From assembly GCA_963815325.1 (NCBI GenBank), contig CAWFGG010000001.1, forward strand, positions 124,001 through 188,000: 64,000 nt of DNA, given 5' to 3'. Below, in pieces: positions 45,056 to 53,368 of the stretch (the first letter of the stretch is position 1; each line of letters starts with the position of its first letter). The notes under the pieces were generated by a model. It searched no databases and had not been told where the DNA came from. It saw nothing but the letters and a program-made list of their open reading frames with translations. Source of the stretch: JABDII01 sp963815325 (GTDB lineage: Bacteria; Gemmatimonadota; Gemmatimonadetes; Gemmatimonadales; GWC2-71-9). The translations under genes and the position numbers were made by a program.

Positions 45056-46635
45056 CAGGTGCCGACCGTCCATGTTCCGTCGACCAGACGAAGCAGTCCG
45101 CGGGTTTCATCGCGCAATTCCACAGGCAGACGCTGCTGGGGAAAGTCCTGATAACACACGGGCCTGGTAAACCGCCGGATTGCCATTGTGCCGACCGAGG
45201 TGCTGCGGGGATCGGTCGTTGCAGGGTACGGGCCGCCGTGCACCATGGCGTGGCACACCTCCACACCGGTAGGGAAGCCACCGAACAAGACCCGTCCCGC
45301 CTTCTGCTCCAGCACCGGTAGTACCACGTCTAGTTCGGCTGCATCGGCCGGTGCGGCGTGGACCGTCGCCGTGAGCTGTCCGGGAAGATGTCGGGCGACG
45401 TCCAGGATTTCAGCAATAGTGTCGCAGCGCACGACCAGCGTGCTTGGTCCGAATACCTCGTCCTGGAGCGGCGGCTTCCGCAGAAACACAGCGCCGTCGG
45501 TAACCAGCAGCGCCGGCCGTGCGGCACAGGCAGCGCTGCCCGAACCTCCCTTCACCACCGTCTCGACGCCGTCGACAGCGGCGACCTCCGAGAGGCGCCG
45601 GTCGTAGCCCTGCCGAATGCCGGCATGAAGCATGGTTCCTTCGGGCACCTGCTCGAGTGCTCGGGCAAGTTCCCGAACGAACGCGGTCGCAGGCGCGCCC
45701 TTCGGAACGATCACCAGGCCGGGATTGGTACAGAACTGGCCCACGCCGAGGGTCACCGATTGCACGAGGCCGGTTGCGATGTCGGCCCCTGTCTCGGTGA
45801 GGGCGTGCCGGAACAGGAAGACCGGGTTGGTGCTTCCCATCTCTGCAAAGACCGGGATCGGAGCGGGCCGGGCCGCCGCAATGTCAAACAACGCCCTGCC
45901 GCCTGTGAACGATCCGGTAAACCCCACCGCGCGGGCCTCGCCATGCGCCACCAAGGCCTCGCCCACCCGGTTTTCCTTACCATGCAGCAACGAAAAGGTG
46001 CCTTCCGGAAGATTGGAGTCTCGCACTGCGCCCACCAGCGCTCCTGCAACCAGCTCGGACGTTCCGGGGTGGTTCGGGTGCGCCTTGACGACCACCGGGC
46101 ACCCGGCGGCCAGCGCGGAGGCCGTATCGCCGCCGGCCACCGAGAAGGCGAGCGGGAAATTGCTCGCGCCAAATACTACGACCGGCCCCACCGCGCGTTG
46201 CATGGAGCGGACGTCGGGCTTGGGAATCGGCGTCCGTTCCCGGGCCGCGTGATCGATCCGAAGGTCGAGGTAACTCCCTTCCCGCACCAGCTCTGCGAAC
46301 AGGCGGAGCTGGCCGCACGTCCTGCCCCGCTCACCCTCCAACCGAGCGAGCGGCAGCCCGGTTTCGGCCGCCGCCCGACCCAGCAACGTCTCGCCCAGCG
46401 CTTCGATGGCCGCGGCCGCGCGGTCGAGCAGAGCGGCCCGCCGCTCTCGCCCGGCACTCTCGAGACCGGGATGGGCCAGAGCCGCGAGGCGCATGGCGGC
46501 ATCGACCTCCGACGGTGTGGCGTCACGAAATTCCGGCGCAAGCACGTCACCCGTGACCGGGTTCACCGCCGTGAACACCGGGCCGCCTTCCTGTGAGGTC
46601 GACATGCCTATGAGATGGCGTCCCGTCAATGTCAT
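45055..46635 (-). CDS. 2,5-dioxopentanoate (alpha-ketoglutarate semialdehyde) dehydrogenase
   Basis: A 526-residue aldehyde dehydrogenase of the KGSADH type III group, which makes 2-oxoglutarate from the semialdehyde with NADP+. The catalytic Glu is in PVFAEMGSTNPVF and Cys in VGQFCTNPG; FGASNFPLAFS and FTGSFTGGRALF are typical of this subgroup rather than of general ALDHs. ATG 46635 has GGGAGAGAAAGAG upstream; another ATG at 46,659 is less likely. It is the final catabolic step of the hydroxyproline operon and lies 20 bases after the DapA-like gene. Confidence 0.93.
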   Translation of the reverse strand: MTLTGRHLIGMSTSQEGGPVFTAVNPVTGDVLAPEFRDATPSEVDAAMRLAALAHPGLESAGRERRAALLDRAAAAIEALGETLLGRAAAETGLPLARLEGERGRTCGQLRLFAELVREGSYLDLRIDHAARERTPIPKPDVRSMQRAVGPVVVFGASNFPLAFSVAGGDTASALAAGCPVVVKAHPNHPGTSELVAGALVGAVRDSNLPEGTFSLLHGKENRVGEALVAHGEARAVGFTGSFTGGRALFDIAAARPAPIPVFAEMGSTNPVFLFRHALTETGADIATGLVQSVTLGVGQFCTNPGLVIVPKGAPATAFVRELARALEQVPEGTMLHAGIRQGYDRRLSEVAAVDGVETVVKGGSGSAACAARPALLVTDGAVFLRKPPLQDEVFGPSTLVVRCDTIAEILDVARHLPGQLTATVHAAPADAAELDVVLPVLEQKAGRVLFGGFPTGVEVCHAMVHGGPYPATTDPRSTSVGTMAIRRFTRPVCYQDFPQQRLPVELRDETRGLLRLVDGTWTVGT

Positions 46636-46655
46636 ATCTCTTTCTCTCCCGTGAA

Positions 46656-47546
46656 TCATTCCGGGCGTGTTTCGAGCGCCGCCCGGATCGTGGCCAGAGC
46701 CGCTTGTCGGGCCGCACCCGTAACGGGGCGCCTGGGAAGACGGACGCGCTCGCTCCCCATGCCGACCTCACTCTGCACCAGCTTGATCAATTGAACGAAC
46801 TCGGCCACCGTATCCATTCGGAGCAGCGGCAGGAACCAGCGATACAAGGCGAACGCCTGGTCGTGCTTGCCCTCTCGGGCCAATTGGAACAGCCGCATCG
46901 ATTCCGCCGGGAGGGCATTCACTAACCCGGCAACCCAACCGCGTGCCCCCATGGCGATGCCTTCGACGATCACATCGTCGAGACCCACGGCAACGGTCAG
47001 GCGCTCCCCGGCCAGGGCTCGAATGGCGGTGATCCGTCGAACGTCGCCACTGGACTCCTTCACCGCGATCAAATTCCGGTACCGACGGCTCAAGTCCATG
47101 ATCTGCTCCGGCGTGACGTCGATCCCGTACGCGGCCGGATTGTTGTAGAGCATGCACGGCAATGCGGTGGCGTCCAACATAGCCTCGAAGTGCGGACCGA
47201 TCTCGTCCCACCCACCCTTGTGCACGTACGGTGGCAGGATCATCAGGCCGCGGCATCCCGCTTCCTCGGCTTTTTGGCATAGCCAGACGGCTGCTCTTGT
47301 GCTGGTCGCCGCAATACCGGGGGCGACTGGGATTCGGCCATCCAACGCCGTGACGCACGTGTGCATGAGGGCGACTTTCTCCGCCGCATCCAGCGTCGCT
47401 CCCTCACCCAACGACCCACAAGGAACGACGGCCGTGGCACCATGGTCAGCCAGCCACCGGACGTGGCGTCGCACAAACGCGTGATCGATCGCGCCATCCT
47501 CGGTGAATGGCGTGGTGATGGCGGGCATCACTCCTTCCCAATTCAT
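46656..47546 (-). CDS. DapA-family lyase, 1-pyrroline-4-hydroxy-2-carboxylate deaminase
   Basis: A 296-residue TIM-barrel of the DHDPS family. The Schiff-base lysine is in LIAVKESSGD and the catalytic Tyr in CMLYNNPAAYGIDV; VPCGSLGEGATL is the substrate loop, where DapA has GTTGE. Context within the hydroxyproline operon, between a D-hydroxyproline dehydrogenase and KGSADH, fits the deaminase that opens Pyr4H2C to alpha-ketoglutarate semialdehyde. ATG 47546 overlaps the stop of the FAD subunit (ATGA). A DHDPS role is less likely in this setting. Confidence 0.9.
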   Translation of the reverse strand: MNWEGVMPAITTPFTEDGAIDHAFVRRHVRWLADHGATAVVPCGSLGEGATLDAAEKVALMHTCVTALDGRIPVAPGIAATSTRAAVWLCQKAEEAGCRGLMILPPYVHKGGWDEIGPHFEAMLDATALPCMLYNNPAAYGIDVTPEQIMDLSRRYRNLIAVKESSGDVRRITAIRALAGERLTVAVGLDDVIVEGIAMGARGWVAGLVNALPAESMRLFQLAREGKHDQAFALYRWFLPLLRMDTVAEFVQLIKLVQSEVGMGSERVRLPRRPVTGAARQAALATIRAALETRPE

Positions 47547-48829
47547 GACGCAGACTCCTCCAGTCGATGCCGTGCTGCACCCACTTCGGCAAGTACGTCC
47601 ATGGTAACCGGAATGAGAGGCGGCCGCACTCGGCTCCGAGGCCACCCCTTGAGAAATCCGAGGGCCGCGCCACACACCCGTCCCTGACATGGCCCCATCC
47701 CGGCGCGGGTCTGGAGCTTGGCATCCCGTTCGTCCTCGCGGGAGACGAGCGCGCTCCATGCTACGTCTTCGCAGCGGCACACAATGGTGTCGGTCGCCGG
47801 CAGCGCGCGCAATTCGTCACGGAGAGCGAAGGTCCGTTCGAGCGCCGCCCCAAAGCGGCGTTCCCGATCGCGCCACCGACATGCGGTGCGCGCCAGATCC
47901 TCGCGCCCGGCGGCCATGTGGCCGGCTACGACGCCCTCGGCGCGTGCGCAATCGGCCCCCGCGATCCCGGTCGACTCGCCGGCGCACAGAACCCCCTCAA
48001 CACTGGTCCGCTGGAACGCATCGACCTGTACTCGAGCATCCTCGATGGCGCAGCCGAGGAGCGCGGCCAAGCCGGTAACCGGTGCGAAGCCGAATGCACA
48101 CGCGACGTAGTCGACCTCGAGGGTCAGCTCACGGCCGGCAACCGACAGTACCAGGCGCTCGACTTGCTCCCGGCCTTCGGCACGAACGGGCCACGCGTCG
48201 TGATAGCGGGGCACCCGGAAGAGGGAGCCCAAGAGGTGCACGGCTTGCATGAGCTTCGCCGGATGTCGCCAGAGCCCGCGCCCGAACCGCACGATATCAC
48301 CCTTCGGCGCCTGCTCGAACACGCCGAGGACCTTGGCCCCGCGCCGCTCGAGCCAGGCCGCAACGGCAAGGAGCAGCGGTCCGCTTCCAGCGACGGCGAT
48401 GCGCCGAGTTGAGACATCCAGCCCGCTCTTCCCCAGCGCCTGCAGGCCGCCGACACCGAAGACGCCCGGAAGAGTCCAGCCAGGAAATGGCAACTGGCGC
48501 TCCGTGGCGCCGAGGGCGAGGACGACACGCTTCGTCCGAAGGGCGAGCGGGCCATGACCGTTGACGGCAAACAGCGTTTGCCCTCCGGCTGCGTCGAAGA
48601 CCGCTGTGCCGGAGAGGAATCGAGCGCCGAGGCTCGTTGCCAGCGTGACCAATTCCCCGGCTTCGCTCCGCACGCCGACATCCCGGTCGGCACGCCAGAT
48701 CTGGCCGCCGGGTCTCGGGTTCTCGTCGACGACGAGGACGTCCGCACCGTCGTCGGCTGCGGCAGCCGCCGCTGCCAGCCCGGCCGGCCCGGCCCCAATC
48801 ACCAGCACCTCCGAGACAATCTCATGCAT
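47543..48829 (-). CDS. FAD/NAD-binding subunit of D-hydroxyproline dehydrogenase (HcnB-like)
   Basis: A 428-residue flavoprotein. The FAD-binding VLVIGAGPAGLAAAAAAADDG is at the N-terminus, RRIAVAGSGPLLLAVAAWLERRG is a second Rossmann motif, and GVLCAGESTGIAGADCARAEGVVAG precedes a cysteine-rich C-terminal BFD-like region (CRCEDV...GMGPCQGRVC). This is the HcnB/NoxA-type subunit found in heteromeric D-amino-acid dehydrogenases. It works with the adjacent [2Fe-2S] protein and the DadA-like flavoprotein. Overlaps both neighbours (8 and 4 bases), so translation is coupled. Confidence 0.92.
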   Translation of the reverse strand: MHEIVSEVLVIGAGPAGLAAAAAAADDGADVLVVDENPRPGGQIWRADRDVGVRSEAGELVTLATSLGARFLSGTAVFDAAGGQTLFAVNGHGPLALRTKRVVLALGATERQLPFPGWTLPGVFGVGGLQALGKSGLDVSTRRIAVAGSGPLLLAVAAWLERRGAKVLGVFEQAPKGDIVRFGRGLWRHPAKLMQAVHLLGSLFRVPRYHDAWPVRAEGREQVERLVLSVAGRELTLEVDYVACAFGFAPVTGLAALLGCAIEDARVQVDAFQRTSVEGVLCAGESTGIAGADCARAEGVVAGHMAAGREDLARTACRWRDRERRFGAALERTFALRDELRALPATDTIVCRCEDVAWSALVSREDERDAKLQTRAGMGPCQGRVCGAALGFLKGWPRSRVRPPLIPVTMDVLAEVGAARHRLEESAS

Positions 48830-49073
48830 GTTCCGTCACCACCTCCATCCCCTCGACGCAGATGACCATGCATGACCGCGTATGCGGCGCGCCGTCGATC
48901 GTCACCCGGCATTCGAAGCAGGTCCCCATGCCGCACACCGGTCCGCGAGGCTCGCCGGTGACCGAGCGGCGCATGGCTAACCGGCCGGCGTTACCCAGTG
49001 CGGCCGCGACGGTGGTGTCGGCCGGCACGGCGATCGCGGTGCCGTCGACGACGATGCGGACGGTGTCAGCCAC
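48822..49073 (-). CDS. [2Fe-2S] subunit of D-hydroxyproline dehydrogenase (HcnA-like)
   Basis: An 83-residue ferredoxin-like protein. The four cysteines lie in CGMGTCFECRVTIDG and RSC, spacing C-x4-C-x2-C-x(n)-C, typical of the plant-type [2Fe-2S] fold in HcnA. It would shuttle electrons between the two flavin subunits. GTG 49073 is the chosen start because it overlaps the stop of the upstream flavoprotein gene by eight bases and begins the fold; the ATG at 49,154 would lie well inside that gene. Confidence 0.9.
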   Translation of the reverse strand: MADTVRIVVDGTAIAVPADTTVAAALGNAGRLAMRRSVTGEPRGPVCGMGTCFECRVTIDGAPHTRSCMVICVEGMEVVTEHA

Positions 49074-50202
49074 GAGCCCCGTCCGGGACCAGTCGTTCGG
49101 GGAGAAAGGGCGCCGGGTCGATCGGCGATGCCACGCCAAGGACGTGGTCGGCAATCAGCCGGCCGGTACCGAGCGATGTCGTGATGCCCACGCCTTCGTG
49201 TCCCGTTGCGATCAAGAGCCTGGGCCGACCGGGAACCGGGCCGATCACGGGCAGATTGTGATCGGTTGACGGCCGGAAGCCTACCCACGTCCGGATCACC
49301 TGCAGGTCCACGATCTTCGGAAGAAAGACGCTCGCCCGGGCAATCATCCGAGAGATGATGTCCATTTCCACCATCGGATCTTCGTTGTCGATCTGACGCG
49401 AGGATCCCACCAACACCTGGCCCGTCGCACGCGGTTGAACGTTGAACGCCACGGAGCTCCCAAGCGACCCGTGCGCGCTCTTCAGATAGCCCAGCTCGAT
49501 GAGCTGGTGACGGAGAAAGCCAGGAGCCCGCGACGTGATGGCAAGATGGCCCTTCTTGGGGCGCACCCGAAGGTGCGTGAGCGGAGGGTCGAGCAACCCT
49601 GGCGTGGCCAGGCCGGCGGCGACGACCACCACTCCTGCCTCGAGGCGCGTTCCGTCATCTATCACCACGAAGCCATCGCCGGCGGCTCGTGCGGACACGT
49701 GGTGCTCGATGACCGCGCCGTGCTCCTGAGCACGCGCGAGCAGGTGCGCCGTGGCAGCGGGCGGATACACCACGCTGTCATCCGGCAAACGGAGCCCACC
49801 GGCCAGATCTGCCCGGAGATGGGGTTCGGCATCACGGAGTTGCACCGGATCGAGAATGTCGGCACGCATGTCGTGCTCGGTGAACCACGCGGCCTTTCGC
49901 CGAACGACGGCCATCTCATCATCATCGCTCGCAACCCAGATTGCGCCACACGGCAACCACTCAACCGCCGCGGGCCATTCGCCGGAGCGCTCGGCCCACA
50001 AGTTTCGACTCAGCCTGGTCAGGGCCAGCTGCGCGTCCGAATCGTCGAGCACCAAGATGTGACCCATGCCCGCGGAGGTGGCGCCACCGCCCGGATACCC
50101 GCGCTCGAGGATCCGCACCCGGAGCCCCCCGGCGGCCAGCGCTTCCGCGCATGCCGCCCCGACGATGCCCGCCCCGACCACGATGGCGTCGACCGCTTTC
50201 AT
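49066..50202 (-). CDS. D-amino-acid oxidase-type flavoprotein, catalytic subunit of D-hydroxyproline dehydrogenase
   Basis: A 378-residue DAO-family enzyme. The FAD motif AIVVGAGIVGAACAEALAAGG is N-terminal; the C-terminal GHEGVGITTSLGTGRLIADHV is the usual FAD-closing block, and the GGGATSAGMGHI loop near residue 40 contacts flavin. In this operon it should oxidise cis-4-hydroxy-D-proline to 1-pyrroline-4-hydroxy-2-carboxylate. It overlaps the epimerase stop by four bases (ATGA). Confidence 0.92.
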   Translation of the reverse strand: MKAVDAIVVGAGIVGAACAEALAAGGLRVRILERGYPGGGATSAGMGHILVLDDSDAQLALTRLSRNLWAERSGEWPAAVEWLPCGAIWVASDDDEMAVVRRKAAWFTEHDMRADILDPVQLRDAEPHLRADLAGGLRLPDDSVVYPPAATAHLLARAQEHGAVIEHHVSARAAGDGFVVIDDGTRLEAGVVVVAAGLATPGLLDPPLTHLRVRPKKGHLAITSRAPGFLRHQLIELGYLKSAHGSLGSSVAFNVQPRATGQVLVGSSRQIDNEDPMVEMDIISRMIARASVFLPKIVDLQVIRTWVGFRPSTDHNLPVIGPVPGRPRLLIATGHEGVGITTSLGTGRLIADHVLGVASPIDPAPFLPERLVPDGARG

Positions 50203-51137
50203 GCGCGGATTCCGTCGCGGAAGGGATCGTCAGCCTGGAATAGGAGCGTGCTCTCGGCCGTGATCCACGCCCGACCCGCGACGGTGGGGATGACACCTCG
50301 GGCCGTCCGCTCGATTGAGCCCACAAAACAGGTTCCGAGAATACTCTCCTGGCGCCACAGCTCGCCCTCGGCCAGGGCTCCGTCCGCCGCCAGGCACGCC
50401 ATCTTGGCACTGGTGCCGGTGCCGCATGGCGACCGATCGAATGCCAGCCCGGGACAGAGGACGAAGTTTCGGCTGTCGGTATCGGCCCGTGTCGGAGGGC
50501 CAAGCAGCTCGATGTGATCGATCTCGCCGCCATCCGCGCCGGTGATGGCCCAGCGGGCCAGCGAGCGCCGCACGTCGGACGCGCAGTGAGTCAGACGAGG
50601 GAGATCTGGGTGGGTCAGATCCTGGCCATGATCTTCCGTCAAGAAGAACCAGTTGCCGCCCCAGGCGATGTCGCCGCTCACCCGGCCGTGTGACTCCGTT
50701 TCTACGACGACGGCCTTCGCATGCCGGAACGACTCCACGTTCCGCACGGCGATGGAGCCATCGGCGCGAATCTCCGCCGCGACGTCGCCCACCGGCGTTT
50801 CGAGCAGGTGCGATCCGAGACCGATGCGGCCCAGGTGCCGGAGCGTTTCCACGACACCGATGGTGCCGTGCACGCACATCCCCAGATAGCCGACGTTATT
50901 GAAGAAGATCACCTGTGCCGATGCTGCTTTCGATTTCGGCTCGAGCAAGACCGCGCCCACAACGGCGTCATACCCACGCGGCTCAGTGACCACCGCCGAG
51001 CGCATGCGGTCCAATCGGTCACGAAGAATCTGAAGCCGCTGTGCGGCGGAGCCGGGCCCGAGGTCGGGCGCGCCCTCGATGATTACGCGTGTGGGTTCAC
51101 CTTCGGTGTGGGAATCGATGACCCGGACTTGTTGCAT
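50199..51137 (-). CDS. 4-hydroxyproline 2-epimerase (proline racemase family)
   Basis: A 312-residue proline-racemase-fold enzyme that turns trans-4-hydroxy-L-proline into cis-4-hydroxy-D-proline. It starts MQQVRVIDSHTEGEPTRV, the family hallmark. Two catalytic cysteines are present, in MCVHGTIG (usually MCGHGTIG) and in SPCGTGTSAKMA; the second cysteine argues against a 3-hydroxyproline dehydratase, which has threonine there. ATG 51137 lies 11 bases after the regulator stop. First enzyme of the pathway. Confidence 0.93.
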   Translation of the reverse strand: MQQVRVIDSHTEGEPTRVIIEGAPDLGPGSAAQRLQILRDRLDRMRSAVVTEPRGYDAVVGAVLLEPKSKAASAQVIFFNNVGYLGMCVHGTIGVVETLRHLGRIGLGSHLLETPVGDVAAEIRADGSIAVRNVESFRHAKAVVVETESHGRVSGDIAWGGNWFFLTEDHGQDLTHPDLPRLTHCASDVRRSLARWAITGADGGEIDHIELLGPPTRADTDSRNFVLCPGLAFDRSPCGTGTSAKMACLAADGALAEGELWRQESILGTCFVGSIERTARGVIPTVAGRAWITAESTLLFQADDPFRDGIRA

Positions 51138-51148
51138 GGCATTATCCC

Positions 51149-51715
51149 CTAGAAGGCTCGGCTCGAATCCGACAGGAGAAGGAACTCGCACGGCTCCGTT
51201 CCACCGTTCTCGTACTCGGTCGTGACCTGCGGACCGTAGGTGACGCTGTCGCCCTTCGACAGCGAATGCCTCTCCTGGCCCAGTCGGAGTGTCAGCGTTC
51301 CTCGAATGACCGTGACGTGCTCGAGTATGCCCGGGCGGTTGGGAGCCATCTCACCGGCGCTCGCACCGACGGGGATGACATACCAGACCACTTCCAGCCC
51401 TCGCTTCAGGAGTTCGGTCGATAGGCCATGGCGATGGACGGCGGTTTCCGGATCGACGAGGGTGCGGCGCTCGGCGGCGCGCACGAGGGCAACCGGGTGG
51501 CGCGGCGAGTCATCCAGCAAGTCCGTGAGGGAGCACCGAAGCGCTAAGGCAATTTGATACGCGAGCCGGACGGTCGGGTTCTTCATCCCCCGCTCGACCT
51601 CGGACAGCATGGTCGTGCTGACCCCGCTCTGATCGGCGAGGGCCTCGAGCGTCATGCCGAGTGCGAGGCGGCGACGCCGGACGCTGGGGCCAAGATCGCC
51701 AGGGTGCGATACCAT
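51149..51715 (-). CDS. XRE-family regulator with cupin domain (hydroxyproline operon)
   Basis: A 188-residue regulator. The HTH is RRRRLALGMTLEALADQSGVSTTMLSEVERG (residues ~13-43). A C-terminal cupin (~110-185) contains the EHVTVIRGTLTLRLG and SVTYGPQ strands, typical of the SutR/PuuR-like group in which the cupin senses a small ligand. As first gene of the operon, 11 bases before the epimerase, it probably controls the pathway in response to a hydroxyproline intermediate. Upstream lies the dyad CGCTATAGCG. Confidence 0.9.
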   Translation of the reverse strand: MVSHPGDLGPSVRRRRLALGMTLEALADQSGVSTTMLSEVERGMKNPTVRLAYQIALALRCSLTDLLDDSPRHPVALVRAAERRTLVDPETAVHRHGLSTELLKRGLEVVWYVIPVGASAGEMAPNRPGILEHVTVIRGTLTLRLGQERHSLSKGDSVTYGPQVTTEYENGGTEPCEFLLLSDSSRAF

Positions 51716-51729
51716 GGCGGAAGAATTTA

Positions 51730-51739
51730 CGCTATAGCG
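51730..51739 (-). promoter_or_regulatory. Dyad upstream of the XRE-cupin gene
   Basis: CGCTATAGCG is a perfect ten-base palindrome, flanked by TTT on one side and TAAA on the other (near-symmetric), 14 bases before the ATG of the regulator. The AT-rich flank is unusual for the window. It is a good candidate for an autoregulatory operator overlapping the promoter; no second copy was noticed elsewhere in the operon. Confidence 0.45.
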
Positions 51740-51820
51740 AAACCACCCGCAACCCGCCTACTCGTTCGGGAGGTTGACTGTTCCATCAGGGTGGCGCTGG
51801 GCGGGTGGAGGGCGCGTCGG

Positions 51821-52021
51821 TCAGTCGTGATGCTCGGCGGGTCGCAGGTGCTCGGCCCCGGGGAGCATGCCCACGAGACGAGCGGGGTCGTGGATCAATA
51901 TCGGGAGGTGCTGCGGACAGATCCACAGCCGAGAACCCCGGTACTCCAAAGGAATGAGCGGCGTCACGGTCGTGTCCTGTTGACAGGCCAAGCAGATCTT
52001 CCCGGTCGAAGCGTCAGCCAT
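51821..52021 (-). CDS. Small zinc-finger-like protein
   Basis: A 66-residue protein with a C-x2-C pair (KICLACQQD) and a second ligand set in SRLWICPQHLPILIHDPARLVG, i.e. Cys and His, spaced like one zinc site. Similar small proteins occur widely in the group this window resembles, as I recall them, but have no assigned function. ATG 52021. Between it and the operon regulator lies ~100 bases including the dyad; between it and the GT4 gene lie ~40 bases. Confidence 0.6.
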   Translation of the reverse strand: MADASTGKICLACQQDTTVTPLIPLEYRGSRLWICPQHLPILIHDPARLVGMLPGAEHLRPAEHHD

Positions 52022-52063
52022 CGGAATCCTCGTGCGGTGGCGGGGCAGATGCCCGATTACGGG

Positions 52064-53209
52064 CTATGCGGCGTTCGCGTGAAGCTGGGCCATGGCCCAA
52101 CGGTACTCATCGACCAGGCCTTCGTAGATCCCATCCCACGACCGGACTCGAGCCGTCTCGATGGCGCCCTCGGCCAGTTGTCGGCGTAACGCCGGGTCGT
52201 GGAGCAGCCGGTCGAGCCCGGCCAACATCGCTTCCGAGCTGTCCGGGGCGACGAGCCAGGCGTTGCGGCCATGGACTGCAAATTCGAGCACCCCGCCGGC
52301 GGCCGTGACGATGGAGGGGAGCCCGCTCCCCATCGCCTCGAGCAAGACATTGCCGAAGGTTTCGGTTGATGACGGGAATACGAAGAGGTCGGCAGATGCG
52401 TAGGCTTCGGAAAGCTCTCTACCCTGCTTGAGGCCTGCCACACGGACCCCGGGAATGTTTCGCTGGCGGATTGCCTCTTTCAGCGGACCGTGCCCCACCA
52501 AGACCAACTGTGCGCCTTCGCGCCGTATCCCCAACAGTTCCCATGCCTCGAGCAACAGGTCCAGGTTTTTTTCTTTCGCAATCCGGCCGATGTAGGTCAC
52601 CAGTGCATCGGTCGGACCGACTCCCATCGCCCGGCGATAAGCTTCACTTCGGAATCTCGGATGAAACTCCGCAGGGTTGATCCCGCGGCTCCAGATGCCC
52701 GTGTGAAACACACCGCGGCTGTGCAGGTGCTGCTCGTACAGCTTACTGGGGCAGAGCACTCGTGCCGCATGGTCATAGAACCAACGCAGGTACGGCCATC
52801 CCGCGCGTACAGCCCATTCCATCCCGTAGCGCGACGCGTATTTCTCGTAATCCGTGTGCGCCGATGCGACGACCGGAACGTCCAGCTTCCGCGCCACTTT
52901 GAGACCGGCGAGCCCCATGGCATACTCGGTGGCCACGTGGACTACATCCGGCCGGAAGGCTTGAGCGTCACTCAAGAGGTCTCGGCCCCGTGGGAAGGCC
53001 CATTGAACATCCCGGTAGAGGAAAAAGGGAAGACTGGGAGAGCGGTGGACCTCGGGCCGATCGACAGAGCCTTCCGGCAGGTCGTACGACGCGGTATAGA
53101 CCCGCACCTCATGCCCGCGGGCTTGGAGTGCCTCGGTCAGCCTGAGCAGGGTCACCCCCACTCCGCTCACCATCGGCCAGTAGACCTCTGAAAAGACCGC
53201 GATTCGCAG
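52064..53209 (-). CDS. Family 4 glycosyltransferase
   Basis: A 381-residue GT-B (GT4) enzyme. The N-terminal LRIAVFSEVYWPMVSGVGVTLLRL is the nucleotide-sugar family start (compare RIAxFTDTYxPxxNGV), then HTDYEKYASRYG, and the C-terminal ALVTYIGRIAKEKNLDLLLEAW and FPSSTETFGNVLLEAMGSGLP, with the E-x7-E motif. It resembles MgtA/PimB-type mannosyl- or glucosyltransferases. The conserved N-terminus precedes the first ATG; the best start is CTG 53209 with AGGAG seven bases upstream. No partner gene is nearby. Confidence 0.87.
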   Translation of the reverse strand: MRIAVFSEVYWPMVSGVGVTLLRLTEALQARGHEVRVYTASYDLPEGSVDRPEVHRSPSLPFFLYRDVQWAFPRGRDLLSDAQAFRPDVVHVATEYAMGLAGLKVARKLDVPVVASAHTDYEKYASRYGMEWAVRAGWPYLRWFYDHAARVLCPSKLYEQHLHSRGVFHTGIWSRGINPAEFHPRFRSEAYRRAMGVGPTDALVTYIGRIAKEKNLDLLLEAWELLGIRREGAQLVLVGHGPLKEAIRQRNIPGVRVAGLKQGRELSEAYASADLFVFPSSTETFGNVLLEAMGSGLPSIVTAAGGVLEFAVHGRNAWLVAPDSSEAMLAGLDRLLHDPALRRQLAEGAIETARVRSWDGIYEGLVDEYRWAMAQLHANAA

Positions 53210-53368
53210 GTGTAGACTCCTTCGAGAATCCGTCGGACGGCGCGTTCCGCCGATCGACCTCCCGTATCATACAAGGTAGCCGGTGACTGTTGATCCAGGG
53301 TAGAACGGGGGTAGGATCAAGCAGGCGGATCTCCCGCCTACCCGTACCGAGATACCACCTGGGGGCCC

